Positions 52,001 through 63,402 of a stretch of DNA of 64,000 nt are shown here, in pieces. The DNA is from Ceratodon purpureus (Eukaryota; Streptophyta; Bryopsida; Pseudoditrichales; Ditrichaceae). Made by a program: the position numbers and the translations under genes. The notes under the pieces were generated by a model, which was given only the letters and a program-made list of their open reading frames with translations, did no database searches and had not been told where the DNA came from. Where the stretch lies: assembly GCA_014871385.1 (NCBI GenBank), contig CM026431.1, forward strand, positions 2,302,464 through 2,366,463, given 5' to 3'. Position 1 is the first letter of the stretch; every line of letters begins with the position of its first letter.

Positions 52001-52364
52001 CGGAGTAAGCAGAGGCCGAAACCAGGGAATCTTGTCTGAGGAGCCGGGCGTCGGATACCACATTACCGTGGTCGTTGCCCAGGAGCGAGCCATCGCTAGC
52101 GCACGAGTTCGTCGGGGAGCAGCCCAGCCTGCCGTCGCTCACCATGCTGCTGCTGAGCACCATTGTCCCACTGGGGCTGCCGTTCATGTGCATCTTGAGG
52201 TCGGACTGGCGATGGAACGAGTCCGTGCGCGCCATCTTCAAGGGGCCGCCGCCGCGCCTGTCCTCCAAGTCCATCTCCGACGCTGATCTGCACTGCTTCA
52301 GGCCAAGGTGGTTGTTGGGCGACAGCGACCCTGGAGAGTTGGGTGAGCTCATAGTTTGGTGCAT
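49082..52364 (-). CDS. Growth-Regulating Factor transcription factor, QLQ + WRC (4 exons)
   Basis: Exons on the minus strand: 52364-51926, 51380-51153, 51008-50519, 50261-49082. They join in phase to 778 residues, larger than most angiosperm GRFs. The start has an in-frame TAG four codons upstream. Exon 1 is Ser/Gly-rich and disordered. The QLQ domain (residues 173-210) has [19 protein letters not shown] and binds GIF co-activators. The WRC domain (237-279) has [15 protein letters not shown] with Cys243, Cys253, Cys264 and His267, the zinc-binding C3H, plus a basic RGRHRSRR nuclear signal. The C-terminus carries family motifs [19 protein letters not shown] and GPLAEVLQ. The donor at 50518 (GTACTC) was chosen because it restores DYRYMNGM. 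It is a nuclear activator of cell proliferation genes. Confidence 0.9.
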
Positions 52365-54110
52365 TGACGGTAACTAGCGCGGTAACTCCGTTACAGCTTC
52401 TCGTTCACCCCACCACCAAACCCAACGTCGACACTAGCGAACTCTTCTGCCCAAATCCAAGTCTGCTGCTGCTTCTTCGTAGCCCTGTGGTGGTCGCCAC
52501 AGAGCTGAGGGAGAAGTCCATTGGGCGCCCCAGAAATGCCCGCCTTGGAAGCTCACCCTGGTGAAGATTACGGTACAACTCAGACCAGCTCCTGATCCAG
52601 AACTTTCCTTTTCCCCAATCTCCCCAGCTCAGAGCCTCTCAACGATCTCACTTCCACGCCCAACTCGGTCGATGCTGTTACACTACTGTCTCCTAACCTG
52701 TCAGTGCAGTCGCCAACTGGTGGTCTGGTCCTCCCAGCTTCACCCCTTACGTAGCTCAGCTGCCCTGCAATCCCCGTCAAAGAGCACACACAAGACAGGC
52801 TGCACCATGTAACAGTAGATGCTCGGCGACAACCCAGTGCCAAACGCTTCACTGATTCACCAGCCCAAAGCTAACCAACTTCCAGTCCCCCAAGCAAACC
52901 ACACCTCTCGCCAAAACTCCCCACTCCCAGAGCATCCACCAAACTAACACACCTGCACCCACTTACGCCACTTTCAAAACCCTTGCTTGTATTCTCCCCC
53001 ACCTAGACAAACACTCCCACTGTTAGCTAGCTCAGAGAGGGATAGCCGGCCACTCGATGCTCAATACAGCAACTACACACAAAACCAAACTCCAACTTCT
53101 CCTCCCTCTCCACTCTCACGAGCTCAACAACAGACGCACTCACTCACTCTACTACTCGACATGACACTGATATTCCTCGGGCCCAGCCCCAGTTGAGCTC
53201 CAATATCCGCCTAGCAACTAACTGTGGGCGCTTCCCGTGTCAATCATCAACGCTAGATCATGCTCATCATAATCGGGTCTCCTCTTTCTACCTCTCAACT
53301 CACACTAGTTTAGTATGAGCACCTGGGCCCCAACGTCCCACCCTCTACCTAGACTAGTGTTAGCGACACTACTACTACTACAACAAGATGCTGTCTCTCT
53401 CTCTCTCTCTCTCCTCCTAGTCTTCCACTAAGTTAAGTGTATCCAGTTTTAAGGAAGAGAGCATCACAACACAGACAAGGAGTGAGACTAACCTACGTGA
53501 AGACTTTGGGGAAAGACTGTTGCTGGTTTGTCTGTCAAGACCAGCCCAGACAGTGCGGAACAAGTGCTTGGGCGTGCCCCACCTCTCCTTGCTTCCCTCC
53601 CTCCCTTCGACTTACAACAACTTCTTTCTGCTTTCTAGATATGCCCAGGCCCAGGCCCAGACCCACAGTGGAGGTGGAGGAGGTGCTGGTTCAGGTTCTC
53701 AGCAATGAGAGCAGGCCGCCTTCATCTCCCCATTGTGCCTTCCTGCCTGCCTGCCTGCCTGCTGCCAAGAGAGCATTCGGCATTCCCCAGCCGTCTCTGC
53801 CGCTCCGCCCTTCCCTCAGCTGCCAGTGTAAGAAAAGGCATTTTCCCCTTGGACGGGCCCCCCCTCCCCCACTTTGTAGAGGCCCCCCTCCCCCTCCCCC
53901 TCCCCCCCTCCCCGGCCCTGCCCCTGCCCCCTCCCTCCACAACCGACACATCTACACCATACGTAGATACTCCTCGTGTATTCTCGTGTGTCCCTCTACT
54001 CTACTCCCCCCTTTTCACTCCCCTTGTACCCTCCTGTCTATTTGCTTTTTTTTTACTCCCCCAGTACAATTATTCTTACTCACTCACTCACTCACTCACT
54101 CCCAGGTTTA
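52365..54110 (-). promoter_or_regulatory. long pyrimidine-rich 5' leader and promoter region of the GRF gene
   Basis: About 1.7 kb upstream of the GRF start is C/T-rich on the plus strand, so G/A-rich on the sense strand. It has several microsatellites: (CT)n at 53394-53413, CCTG units at 53741-53763 and (TCAC)n at 54078-54101. Long plus-strand frames here, rich in Pro, Leu and Ser, are composition artefacts. No TATA box was assigned. Long GA-rich leaders are common for developmental regulators in plants. Confidence 0.45.
53855..53939 (-). other. G-rich tract with quadruplex potential
   Basis: On the GRF sense strand this stretch holds successive runs of five or more G separated by single A, C or CA. 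It exceeds the minimal pattern of four G3 runs with short loops. It lies in the GRF leader or promoter. Confidence 0.6.
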
Positions 54111-54159
54111 CTGTAATGTCATTTCTTTTCTCTTTGGCGTTTCTTTTGGGGTTGGGAGC

Positions 54160-54300
54160 TTTGGAAGTAGTGGTTTTTTTCTTCTTTTTATTATTTTATT
54201 ATTTTATTTTTATGAGTCAAATGGTGAAAATTTCATTGCAAGAAGAGAACAATACACTGCCGCAGAACCAAGTAAGGGGAACCTGGTTGGCAAAAAAATT
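54160..54300 (-). mobile_element. LINE-type 3' tail, minus orientation
   Basis: On the minus strand: GTGTATTGTTCTC, TTGCAATGAAATTTT, CACCATTTGACTC, then an A-rich tail with AATAAAATAATAAAA. The CACCATTTGACTC-plus-poly(A) end recurs at 54948-54996 and 60940-60990. Target-site duplication not clear. Confidence 0.5.
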
Positions 54301-54930
54301 TAATAGTGAGTTTTTTTTGTTTTTGGAAGCGAACAGGAAGTTCAATGTAAAAACTAGATTATAAGCCCTCATTGGGACGGACCCAGGGCAGGGGAAAGTT
54401 AGGAGAGAATTGGACGTAGTGGGTTTTGAGGTACGGGGTATTTTGTATGTAGGATGGATGGGTTGAGGGGGTGATCAGTTGGTTTTGGTTTTCCGGTTCG
54501 CGGGGAGGATTTGGTTTTGGAGGAAAGTTGGGGGCTGGCACATGTGAGCAACTGTATTAATATTGTAGCCCACAATTAAATCTTTGGTAGGTTTGCTTTG
54601 ATGTAATATATAGTCCACAAGGTACCGTCATCTGTAGATGCCATGTTTATGGTAGGGGGTGTAACTTAGGATGCACCATTAGAAATGTGCCCAAGTACTG
54701 TTTGAAAAACGGAATGATTACAAGGGGAAAATGAGTGATGCCAATTGGTATTGAAGAAAGCGTGCATTTACATATGGAAAGAGCAGCTGCAACTAAGTTG
54801 CTGGGCACCACCTCCTAGATGTGGTTTATATCAGTAGTTTGTGTACGGGTGTTTGGATATTTCCCATTTGTGTGTAACTTGGTCTGTGATGCAACAAATT
54901 TGCTTTTTCTCTCTTACAGAGATTTCAGTC

Positions 54931-55013
54931 AAAAAAATCAGAAGCTTTTTCTTCATTTCAATGGAAGTTCACCATTTGACTCAAAAAAAAAATTTTAAAA
55001 AAATCAGAAGCTT
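54931..55013 (+). mobile_element. 49-bp LINE tail with target-site duplication
   Basis: AAAAAAATCAGAAGCTT at 54931-54947 is repeated exactly at 54997-55013. Between them lie 49 bases ending CACCATTTGACTC and an A-rich tail with an internal TTTT. This is the signature of a severely 5'-truncated, reverse-transcribed insertion. Some of the A residues could belong to the tail; the unambiguous duplication is ATCAGAAGCTT. Confidence 0.75.
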
Positions 55014-58000
55014 AGATGAAAATGGAAATGAAATTCTTACTGAGCTCCTGAAAGATGTTCCTGGGCATTAACTTCTCATTTCATGGGTTTTTAGTCATAC
55101 ACAAAGTTTTAACGGCTGTGAGTTGATTTTTCAGTTGATGTTTTGAAGCCAACCAGCAATAAAGTTCTGAAGCTCTGACATTATGCAAGTATGTTTGTTC
55201 AAGGGGCTATAATTTAGCATTGAAATTTTTTATTTTATACCTTAAACTTTCTTTTTTCTTTCAAAATTTTATATGTCTCTTTCAAATGTTATGTTTATTA
55301 AGCATAAATCATAATTGTGTATTAAGAAGAAGTCATAATATTATACAATTTGTCACAGAATTATTTTTGAACAAAAGTAGTCAATAGCCAAACCTACAAG
55401 GGATGGGAATTTGTGTCTAGAGTAATTAAACCACCATATAGGAAAATATGGTATGTCCCAAAGAATCATAGGAAATTGAGTCAATATTAAATAAATAAAA
55501 ATAGCTTTGGAAATGATAGTAAATTCCTTGGTTCATGTTGTTGATGCCTAATGTCTGATACATTTTTCGTGTTTTTAAACAATTCAAAGACAACCGTGTT
55601 CCTTAACTTAATTGTTAAGGTAAAACTACTTTGGGTCACATAACCTTTTTGTAGTGGTATAGTGGAAGTATAACCATATTTTCATATAATCATTACCTTC
55701 TCAAAAACGGTCAATGCGCTTTATTTCTATTTAGTACAAGTTGTCAAATAATGTGAAAATCAATAGACACTGTTCACTTTGAATACACTTTAATCATAAA
55801 CAACAAGTTTTTATTTTATTTTATTTTTTATAGTGATGCATAATCTACAATTTGAAAAAAATTATCTTAATCTTTCAAAGAGTATGGATCATAACATAGT
55901 TAAAATAACATTGGATTTTTAGTTTGATGGATTTTCAAAAACTATGAATTTCTCCAAGTAATGTAACCAACACTAAGTAGAACAGAAGGTGTAACATGTA
56001 CTGTGAATTCAGTAATTGGACTATGAAATTTTGTGGAATATGGTTTGATAACTCCTTATATATGCGACAATCTACAAATACACAACATGTCTAGTCTTAA
56101 ATAAATACTGTAGTTAAAGTGTTGTATTTTGGCAAATGTAAATAAGTAAATAACATAGGACAATGTTTTTGAAGGTTATTCTTAAAAGTGATGTAGTTCA
56201 TTGGGTTACCACTATTTTAATTTTTGAGAACAAAAAATAATTTGCACAGTTCCCAGTGAATTCCATTGTGCTGTTAAATATGAAAATTTTGTGTCTTTGA
56301 ACATGTCTACATGGTTGATTACAACATGGTAAAATATCTGAGAAAATATCAATTTTAATAACTATAGACACAGTGAATAATTGACATTTTCACATCAAAG
56401 AGGCTAACGATGTACTTCCTGGCATTTCCCATATATCAATCAATCGTGAATATGCAGAAATTGATTAATTTGTGCATTAGAGATCTGTAAATTTATTAAG
56501 ATGCTAGATTTTTCATTCAAGAGTTATTCTTTTTTCAAATAATTATTTGATGTTGAAGATTAACAACAGAACGCCTTGTAGATTCAAGCTTGACATTCAC
56601 ATTCATTTTATTTTTTCCTAACTATCAGACAAACCTCCAAAGTTACGTTTTTAGTGGACAACTGTATGTGTTCATTATATGTGATAGGTTTTTAAGAGTT
56701 TTGGTACAACATTGATGTTATTGTAAAAATATATGTGTTTCAACAAGAAGTTCATATAGTATGCTAAAATGTACTAATTAAAAAAATTGAAAAAATTAAA
56801 ATCACAGGCACAAATCCGAATGAAGAACATCATAGTGGGCCGAAATCATACATGTACCTAAACTTTTTAAAAGAAGATAAAAATTTGGAAATGGAATGAA
56901 AACTAGATGTTCCAAGCTTCATTAATAAGTTAGCTTGAATGCATCAAAGACCATAGTGATGCCATCAAACATGCGAAGAACTTCAAAAAGCTCTACACAG
57001 TGATCCATTTATTATCATTGTTTTGGGACTCAGTACCACATATAAAATCCAAAACAACCATATTTGACTAGATGGATGTAGGCTCAAAAAGATTACCCAA
57101 GACCACCAAGACCCATTCACGAAAAATGATTGATTGAAAAATTCCCTCAAGCATGTTGAAATGAGCAGGGAATGGCATGAATTCGATTGAAGGAGCCACC
57201 TGAAGATACCGCGGTGTATTCCTGTTGCCTACAGTAGCGAGCATAACCTTGGAGATATTTGAACTCTCCACCAATAAAAATCTGTTCGAAAGCCCAAATG
57301 TACCCGAGTAGCAGCCGCTAGTTGCATCATAACCACAAAATTAGAGTGACTTTGCGCATATCTTTTGCCATCTTTACTTTCAAAAGAAAGCGTTGGGTGT
57401 GCGCTTTAAAGTGAGTTTCAGTAAGTTATATCACATCGAGCAGGCCAGCTTCTGCTCCTGGCAAGGCTGTACCTCCTTTGACTGGTTTTGTGTTTGTAGA
57501 CTTTTTATCCACATCATAATTCTAAGCTGAAAGGCTGAATGGGCTTGACAAGACGTTGATAATTTCACCAAGCCAGTTGTGACCCCATTGAATGTATTAG
57601 CCGGTGATTATCCAGTTCTGAAAGATCAGAGAACGATGGTAAGTAGCCTGAGTTTTGTCGGTCCAGCTCTTTTGGTTAAAGGCAGTTCCATCAGCATGGA
57701 GAGTAACCCTGCATCTTGTAAGTACCTTAGTTATGGTGAGATTACCGTTTATCCCACGGAATTACCATGGGAGTTGCAAAATGTACAGCTAAAGTATAAA
57801 TGCTACAGCTTCAGAAGAATGTGAATTTTTTTTCAGTATACCAAAACTATCACAATTGCACATGACATATTCAATTGTAACTACTGTATAGGAGGCTAGC
57901 TAAAAATAATTATTAAAAAATCAAAAGAAGAAAAAATTTAAAGTAAAAATACAATTGAGATTAGCCATGTGAGTCATGTATATATTAACACTGAGGGTAC

Positions 58001-58683
58001 TGACATTACTACTTGGCTATGTTGTACAAATATGCATATTTCATAACATTTGTGTCCTCATATGGTGAAAGTTAATTGTGCTCCGAGTTAACTCCTAAGC
58101 TAAGAACGTCAAAGGATTATTTTCATTTTTCTCATTTTTGAGATTCAAATTTGAATGAAATTTACTTAGTTGAATACCAACTCTAGTTTAATTTCTAAAG
58201 TGGAACTTAACCCAATCCAAGATGGCTAACATTTTAGTTCAAGAGGGTCTGGTTGTTTTACTTCATATAATTTGGGTCATCTCGTGACAATGCAAGGCTA
58301 TTTTGGAATACATCAATTAACTTGTTATGGTTTGTTTAACCAATGCACATTTGAAATTATTTTGAACACATCTGAAAGCTGTTTGATTAGAGAAGATTTA
58401 GGAGTAGCATCTCAACTTCAAAGTGTCAGCTGCCAATTTTCATAATCAAATTTGAATGTTAAAAAATTCTTTTGAATGAAAATCTTGAAAACACAACCCA
58501 CAAATTTTAAATATTTTATGAAAAATCATACAAAATTATAATTTTTTAATTTTTTTAATGTTTAAAGTTTAAAACTAAAATATAGGTGATAGCAAAAATT
58601 AATCTAACCAAATAGATTTTATCTATAAATCACAATCTACAAGTTCATACGCGCATGAAATTAAAATTATTCATCCTACTGAT
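55014..58683. other. AT-rich intergenic DNA, no gene seen
   Basis: Low-complexity AT-rich sequence with short random frames. Nothing supports a gene or RNA. Confidence 0.55.
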
Positions 58684-59595
58684 AATGAATTGTGGATTCA
58701 CCGAAGATGACCTTTGCCCAATGCCTATTTGGTCATGCTGTAAGATTCAGACGCAGAGGATTTTTGAAGTTATGGTCTTGGGTGGGAGGGGTGGGGTTAC
58801 GGACAATTTGGAGAAGATGTAAGAGCCAAGTGTTTGAGGGTGCAAAATGGAGGTCTACTCAAGTCCGGCAATTCATTTGGAAATCAATGTTGGATTATGG
58901 AAGGATTGACTAGAGACGCACCCTGAAAGCAATTAATAGAGTACAATCACAAGCACAAATTCAGAGTACACTTATAGCATTTGACTCGAAATGGCAAAAT
59001 AGACATATATTTGGTCACAAAACAGGTCTTTCAGTCAGATGGAAACTAATATCTCCAGGTGGTATATTTCCTAACTGGTTGTGATGTTTCTTCTCATTAC
59101 ATGTTCAGAAGTCAGAAGTTTGTCATCGCCCTGGAAACTAATCACTCCAGGTGGTATAATTCCTAACTGGTTGTGATGTTTCCTCTCATTACATGTTCAG
59201 AAGTCAGAAGTTTGTCGTCGCCCTGGAAACTAATCCCTCCAGGTGGTATAATTCCTAACTGGTTGTGATGTTTCTTCTCATTACATGTTCAGAAGTCAGA
59301 AGTTTGTCGTCGCCCTGGAAACTAATCCCTTCAGGTGGTATAATTCCTAACTGGTTGTGATGTTTCCTCTCATTACATGTTCAGAAGTCAGAAGTTTGTC
59401 GTCGCCCTGGAAACTAATCACTCCAGGTGGTATAATTCCTAACTAGTTGTGATGTTTCCTCTCATTACATCGTTGAGAAGTCAGAAGTTTGTCGTCGCCC
59501 TGGACATTTGTCCGATGAGGGTTGTACTTTAAATTCTTTGCAATGAAATTTGTTCATTTGCTCCCAAAAAAATTTTAAAAAATGAATTGTGGATT
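58684..59595 (+). mobile_element. 5'-truncated LINE-like retrotransposon with 15-bp target-site duplication
   Basis: AATGAATTGTGGATT occurs exactly at 58684-58698 and 59581-59595, flanking an 882-bp insert. The insert ends CATTTGCTCCC followed by an A-rich tail (AAAAAAATTTTAAAA), as expected for target-primed reverse transcription. Its 5' part has an open frame (about 58692-58913) with RQFIWKSMLDYGRID and, after a stop, further coding-like text. This may be the end of the element's protein, but the domain is not recognised. The 3' part is a five-copy 92-bp tandem array. Confidence 0.75.
59041..59500 (+). repeat. tandem array, 5 x 92 bp
   Basis: Copies start at 59041, 59133, 59225, 59317 and 59409, each beginning GGAAACTAAT and containing GGTGGTATAATTCCTAACTG, TCTCATTACATGTTCAGAAG and TTTGTCGTCGCCCT. 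Copies differ by a few substitutions; the last has a small insertion near 59470. The period is not a multiple of three, so it is not a coding repeat. Confidence 0.95.
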
Positions 59596-61672
59596 AGTTA
59601 CTACAATAAATTTTTGTTGTTGGTCGAAGTTATAACTAACACACAAATAACAATAGCTTATAATGAATATGTGATACAGACGCAGACAATACTGAATCTG
59701 TCAATTATGATTTTCTTTCAGTAGGTTGCTAGGAGGTTGGATGAAATATAATCAATTAAAGAGTGCCCAATTTTTTCAGAAACTCTTGAACCTATTTGAC
59801 CAAAAAAGTAAATTTACACTGAAGCAGTGTCTAAAATCACAAAAGATAAAAAACAAAAAATAAAATTAATACACACATTGTAAAATCTTTTTCCTTACCA
59901 TTTTCATTATTTAAAAAATAATATTTAACAAAAAATAAATAAATGTAGAGTGTCACGACTCACGACCCAATGTCACGACCCCTATGTCACAAAATCCGTC
60001 ATGTTTTCATCCAATCCTTCCATCCATCAATCATCATCCAATATATCATTTTCATCCATTTTCATTCATTTGCATGTTTTGTTGACTATTTTCATCTATA
60101 CACAATTTTTTCAATTTCTTTCAATCAACATTCTTTGCAGCAGGGTCCATGTTTCTTGATCATGTGTTTTTTTTAGTTTTGTGTTGCATTGCAGCACAGG
60201 TTTTTGCTAGTACTTAAAATGCCCAATTTTATCATATTATCTTCCAATTGCCTAACTATTACATTTGATGTAAATAATTATTGGCCGTCGGTGCTGTTGG
60301 GAAGCTAGTGTATGTAGATATGCATTGTGTTTGGGTGCATTAATAAATCAAAGCCAATGCACCTGTTCATTATTCAAGTTGTCATTGTTTCAATCTCTCC
60401 ACGTCTAGACAGCAACCCGAAACTGGTTGACAGTGTTCAATAATCAAGTTCAGTTTTGAGAGAAAATATCTCTGTCATTCATTCTCAATTCTTTGCACAG
60501 TAGCTTAGCTGCATGTGATAAAAATCTTATGTGAAAGGGAGCGAACTCAAGTTTTTTGTACCGGCCTGAAGGAAGGGCTGTTTCATAGAAGGAATGAGAC
60601 CATCCAGTTGGAGTGTCATGCGAAGTCATGCCATGTTTGTTTCCGAAATCTAAGAAGTTAGAACAGATTATTGACAGCTGAAGGTCATTTGCATCAATCA
60701 ATTTACTTGTGGAACAAAGTTCAATTTCATTTTCTTATCCAACCAAATGAAAATCTGAAGTATACATTTAACCCCAAAAACCCGGCCTGCAAGTGGGCTT
60801 TTTGAGAATTTGGGTTGGTGCTTGTGATGTCAATTTTGAGCAACTTTTTGTATTTCTTTTTGAAGATTGGAAATTGCATGTGCTTCATGGAAACATAATT
60901 TTATTTATATATTTATTTTATTTTTAAAATTTAAATTTTTTGAGTCAAATGGTGATAATTCCATCGCAAATAATAAAATACACCCCATCACAAAACAGAG
61001 CCCGTAATCCTTTTTCACACATGAGATTTGGAGAAAAAATCATGCTCTTTTAAGTAGCTTTTCCTTTGAGGTCAAACAACTTATTGCAAAAGTTTTATCT
61101 CAAGAGGAGCCTAAGTTTTCTCACTATGCCGGGTAGGAGGCCAAAACATCTTTCTACTTTCGTACTATTAAGAGATAGCAATTAGGGGTTTGTTTTTTCT
61201 TTTCTATTGATTTTTTTCTTCATGAAAGGACAATAATCTTTGTATTGATCATTTGGATTAAAATTTTATAAAAAATTGAATTCACATAAATAAAATAAAA
61301 TGTATAAAATATATTTTCAGACCTCCTTCCTTCATAAGTTTTTTTTTGAAAATTTTACACACTTCTATTACATCTAATGTTTGGCACACATGGACCTTGT
61401 GATATGGACTGTATTGTTTGAAGATTGTTAGCTTTGCACGATGCTAGAATGTCACTTTAAAAGGGAACAAAGTGTGTTGATCTTGTAATGCAAGATTCCA
61501 AGTGAACATTTTTCTTCATGCATTACTCTGATATCTCATATCAAGATACTAGAATCTAAAATGAAAAATTGATCTTTTGTTTCCATTTTGTGCTAGACTA
61601 GATATGGTACATTGGAAGTGTTTTTGGAAGAACATAGTCATGGTTCTTGGGGCTTAAGTAGAATTCACTACA
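59596..61672. other. AT-rich intergenic DNA with one LINE tail
   Basis: The only recognised element is a minus-strand LINE tail at about 60930-61000: minus strand TATTTTATTATTTGC, GATGGAATTATCACC, CATTTGACTC, then poly(A). Short frames near 59950 and 60450-60701 lack motifs. Confidence 0.5.
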
Positions 61673-61744
61673 CGTCCCTTATCTTTTTTTCTTTTTTTCT
61701 TTTTGACACAAACGAGAACTTTATTTACTCGTCCCTTATCTTTT
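61673..61744 (-). mobile_element. 42-bp retroposon tail with 15-bp target-site duplication
   Basis: CGTCCCTTATCTTTT is found at 61673-61687 and again at 61730-61744. The 42 bases between read, on the minus strand, AGTAAATAAAGTTCTCGTTT, GTGTC and then an A/G tail. That is a 3' end with a poly(A)-type tail flanked by a duplication, so this is another very short truncated insertion in reverse orientation. Confidence 0.75.
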
Positions 61745-62216
61745 ACTTCCATATTTACAGTTTGACCTGTGTAGTATTGTAGACAAAAACAACATTAGTA
61801 AAGATAACTGATAAAAGACCGGGAAATTATTCCAGGAAATATTTTTCTCAAAGGTAAACAATACAGATTTTGAGGAATTCTCGTCATGATGAGATATGTT
61901 TTTAGAACAAGTTAATTACTCGACACAAAGATGTCAATCCTTGGGTTCACCCGTGGTACACATTTCTTGTTTCTTTTGGATGCTGTTCGGAAGGCCGATT
62001 GATATTCAAGTAGTCTGTACCAGGAACTGGAATACTTGTCATGCCATTGCCCATGCACCAAGAATTCCAAGTCAAGGCGGGAGGACAAGCTAATCAGATC
62101 CATGTACTCGGCGCATCAAGTGATTTTGAGATCATAAGCCCATCTCATGTTCTTGGACCGATGATGTCATCTATTCTGAAGTGCACATGTTTGGATAGAC
62201 TCAGCTCTGGGCCTCT
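61745..62216. other. intergenic DNA, nothing recognised
   Basis: Short frames at 61896-62229 have no motif or splice-linked partner. Confidence 0.4.
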
Positions 62217-62513
62217 TCACGACCCATGAGCGCTCATCTCTATTTTCACTTTTTTTATCAAGAGAATTTCACCTTCAGTGTTGTAATAGTGTATATTTCC
62301 TTCAATTCCAGTGTTTGTTTTTGAGAAGTCCAACAAGGTTTTGGAGGAATAAAACCCCACTTCACATGAAGAATCTTTAAGTCTTTTGATGTACCAACCG
62401 CATTGATCCAATTCATCCCAAATTATAGAATAAGTATGCAAATCTATGTGATTCCATTCACTTCTATGTGTATGGTAAAATGGCGTATGACCGCCACAAT
62501 AAGGATTCAACAA
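62217..62513 (-). CDS. possible partial orphan coding segment
   Basis: The minus strand is open for about 98 codons with protein-like composition: CGGHTPFYHTHRSEWNHIDL, then WDELDQCGWYIKRLKDSS and GNIHYYNTEGEILLIKKVKI, ending at TGA 62217. No ATG opens it; the frame begins with TTG. It may be the last exon or a fragment of a gene. No family recognised and no acceptor site confirmed. Confidence 0.25.
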   Translation of the reverse strand: MLNPYCGGHTPFYHTHRSEWNHIDLHTYSIIWDELDQCGWYIKRLKDSSCEVGFYSSKTLLDFSKTNTGIEGNIHYYNTEGEILLIKKVKIEMSAHGS

Positions 62514-62765
62514 TATTAGGTATGTAGTTGTATTTTGTAACTATTTTTCAGTGATAAAACTTATGATTTAAAGAAGACACGAGGTGGAATCATAATTTTC
62601 GGACATGATATGAATTAGTTATAGAATTTAAAAGGGTGACGCCACTAATATCCCATGATTGCCACTAGGGTATTCATAGATTGGGGCCGTTCACAAATAG
62701 GGTATTCATAGATGGGGATCGCCACTTCTGAGGATGGCGGTCATAGAAAAGTGGCGGTCATAGGC
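62483..62765. repeat. scattered ATGACCGCCA inverted motifs and a short tandem duplication
   Basis: TATGACCGCCA at about 62484-62494 faces TGGCGGTCATA at about 62733 and 62752. AGGGTATTCATAGAT occurs twice (about 62668 and 62699). It could be the ends of a small decayed DNA transposon. The boundaries are not clear. Confidence 0.3.
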
Positions 62766-63402
62766 CAGTTTACCATATTGTTCCAAAAAGTTTCTACAAT
62801 CCATTCTCTTGGATTGCGATTTTATAAAACATATTGTCACTTAGAGGACTATTGTTTGCAATTGGTCTTTTTGAAACTTATGACATGTTCTTGTAATGTC
62901 AAGTTTAAATGTTTTTTCCTAAAATCAATTCTCCATACATGGAATTACAAAAGCTCTTTGGGAACATGATTTCATTTTTTCATTAAGTCTTAGAAAAAAT
63001 TATGTTCCTCTAAGTCATTTTTTTCTTCACTAAGGACAACTCCAACATCTCCGTTGAACCCATATACCACCTTTGAGGGTTCTTACAATAATTATTATTA
63101 TATCTTATAATTGTTTGAGATTTTTCATCTTACTACACAACATCTAAAATCTATATAGAAACAACTTTTTTTTTAGATATACAAAGGGGAAAACATTATA
63201 TTACCACAAAGATGGTACCTTTTAAATTTCCAAAATACAATCTCAAAAATCACGATCAAAATTGCTATCATGGTAGGCTACATAAATTTCCTAAAATCTA
63301 TTTTGAGACCGAAATAATTTGAAGGCTTCAAAATAAATATAAGTATTTGGAATCTGAGACCTACTGTGCATTGTTTTACTTTTATGATTGCTTTAGGATT
63401 AA

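Noticed and set aside
53437-54364. Long plus-strand frames rich in Pro, Leu and Ser opposite the GRF leader
   Set aside because: They are produced by the C/T-rich composition and microsatellites; no motif, and two overlapping frames are open at once.
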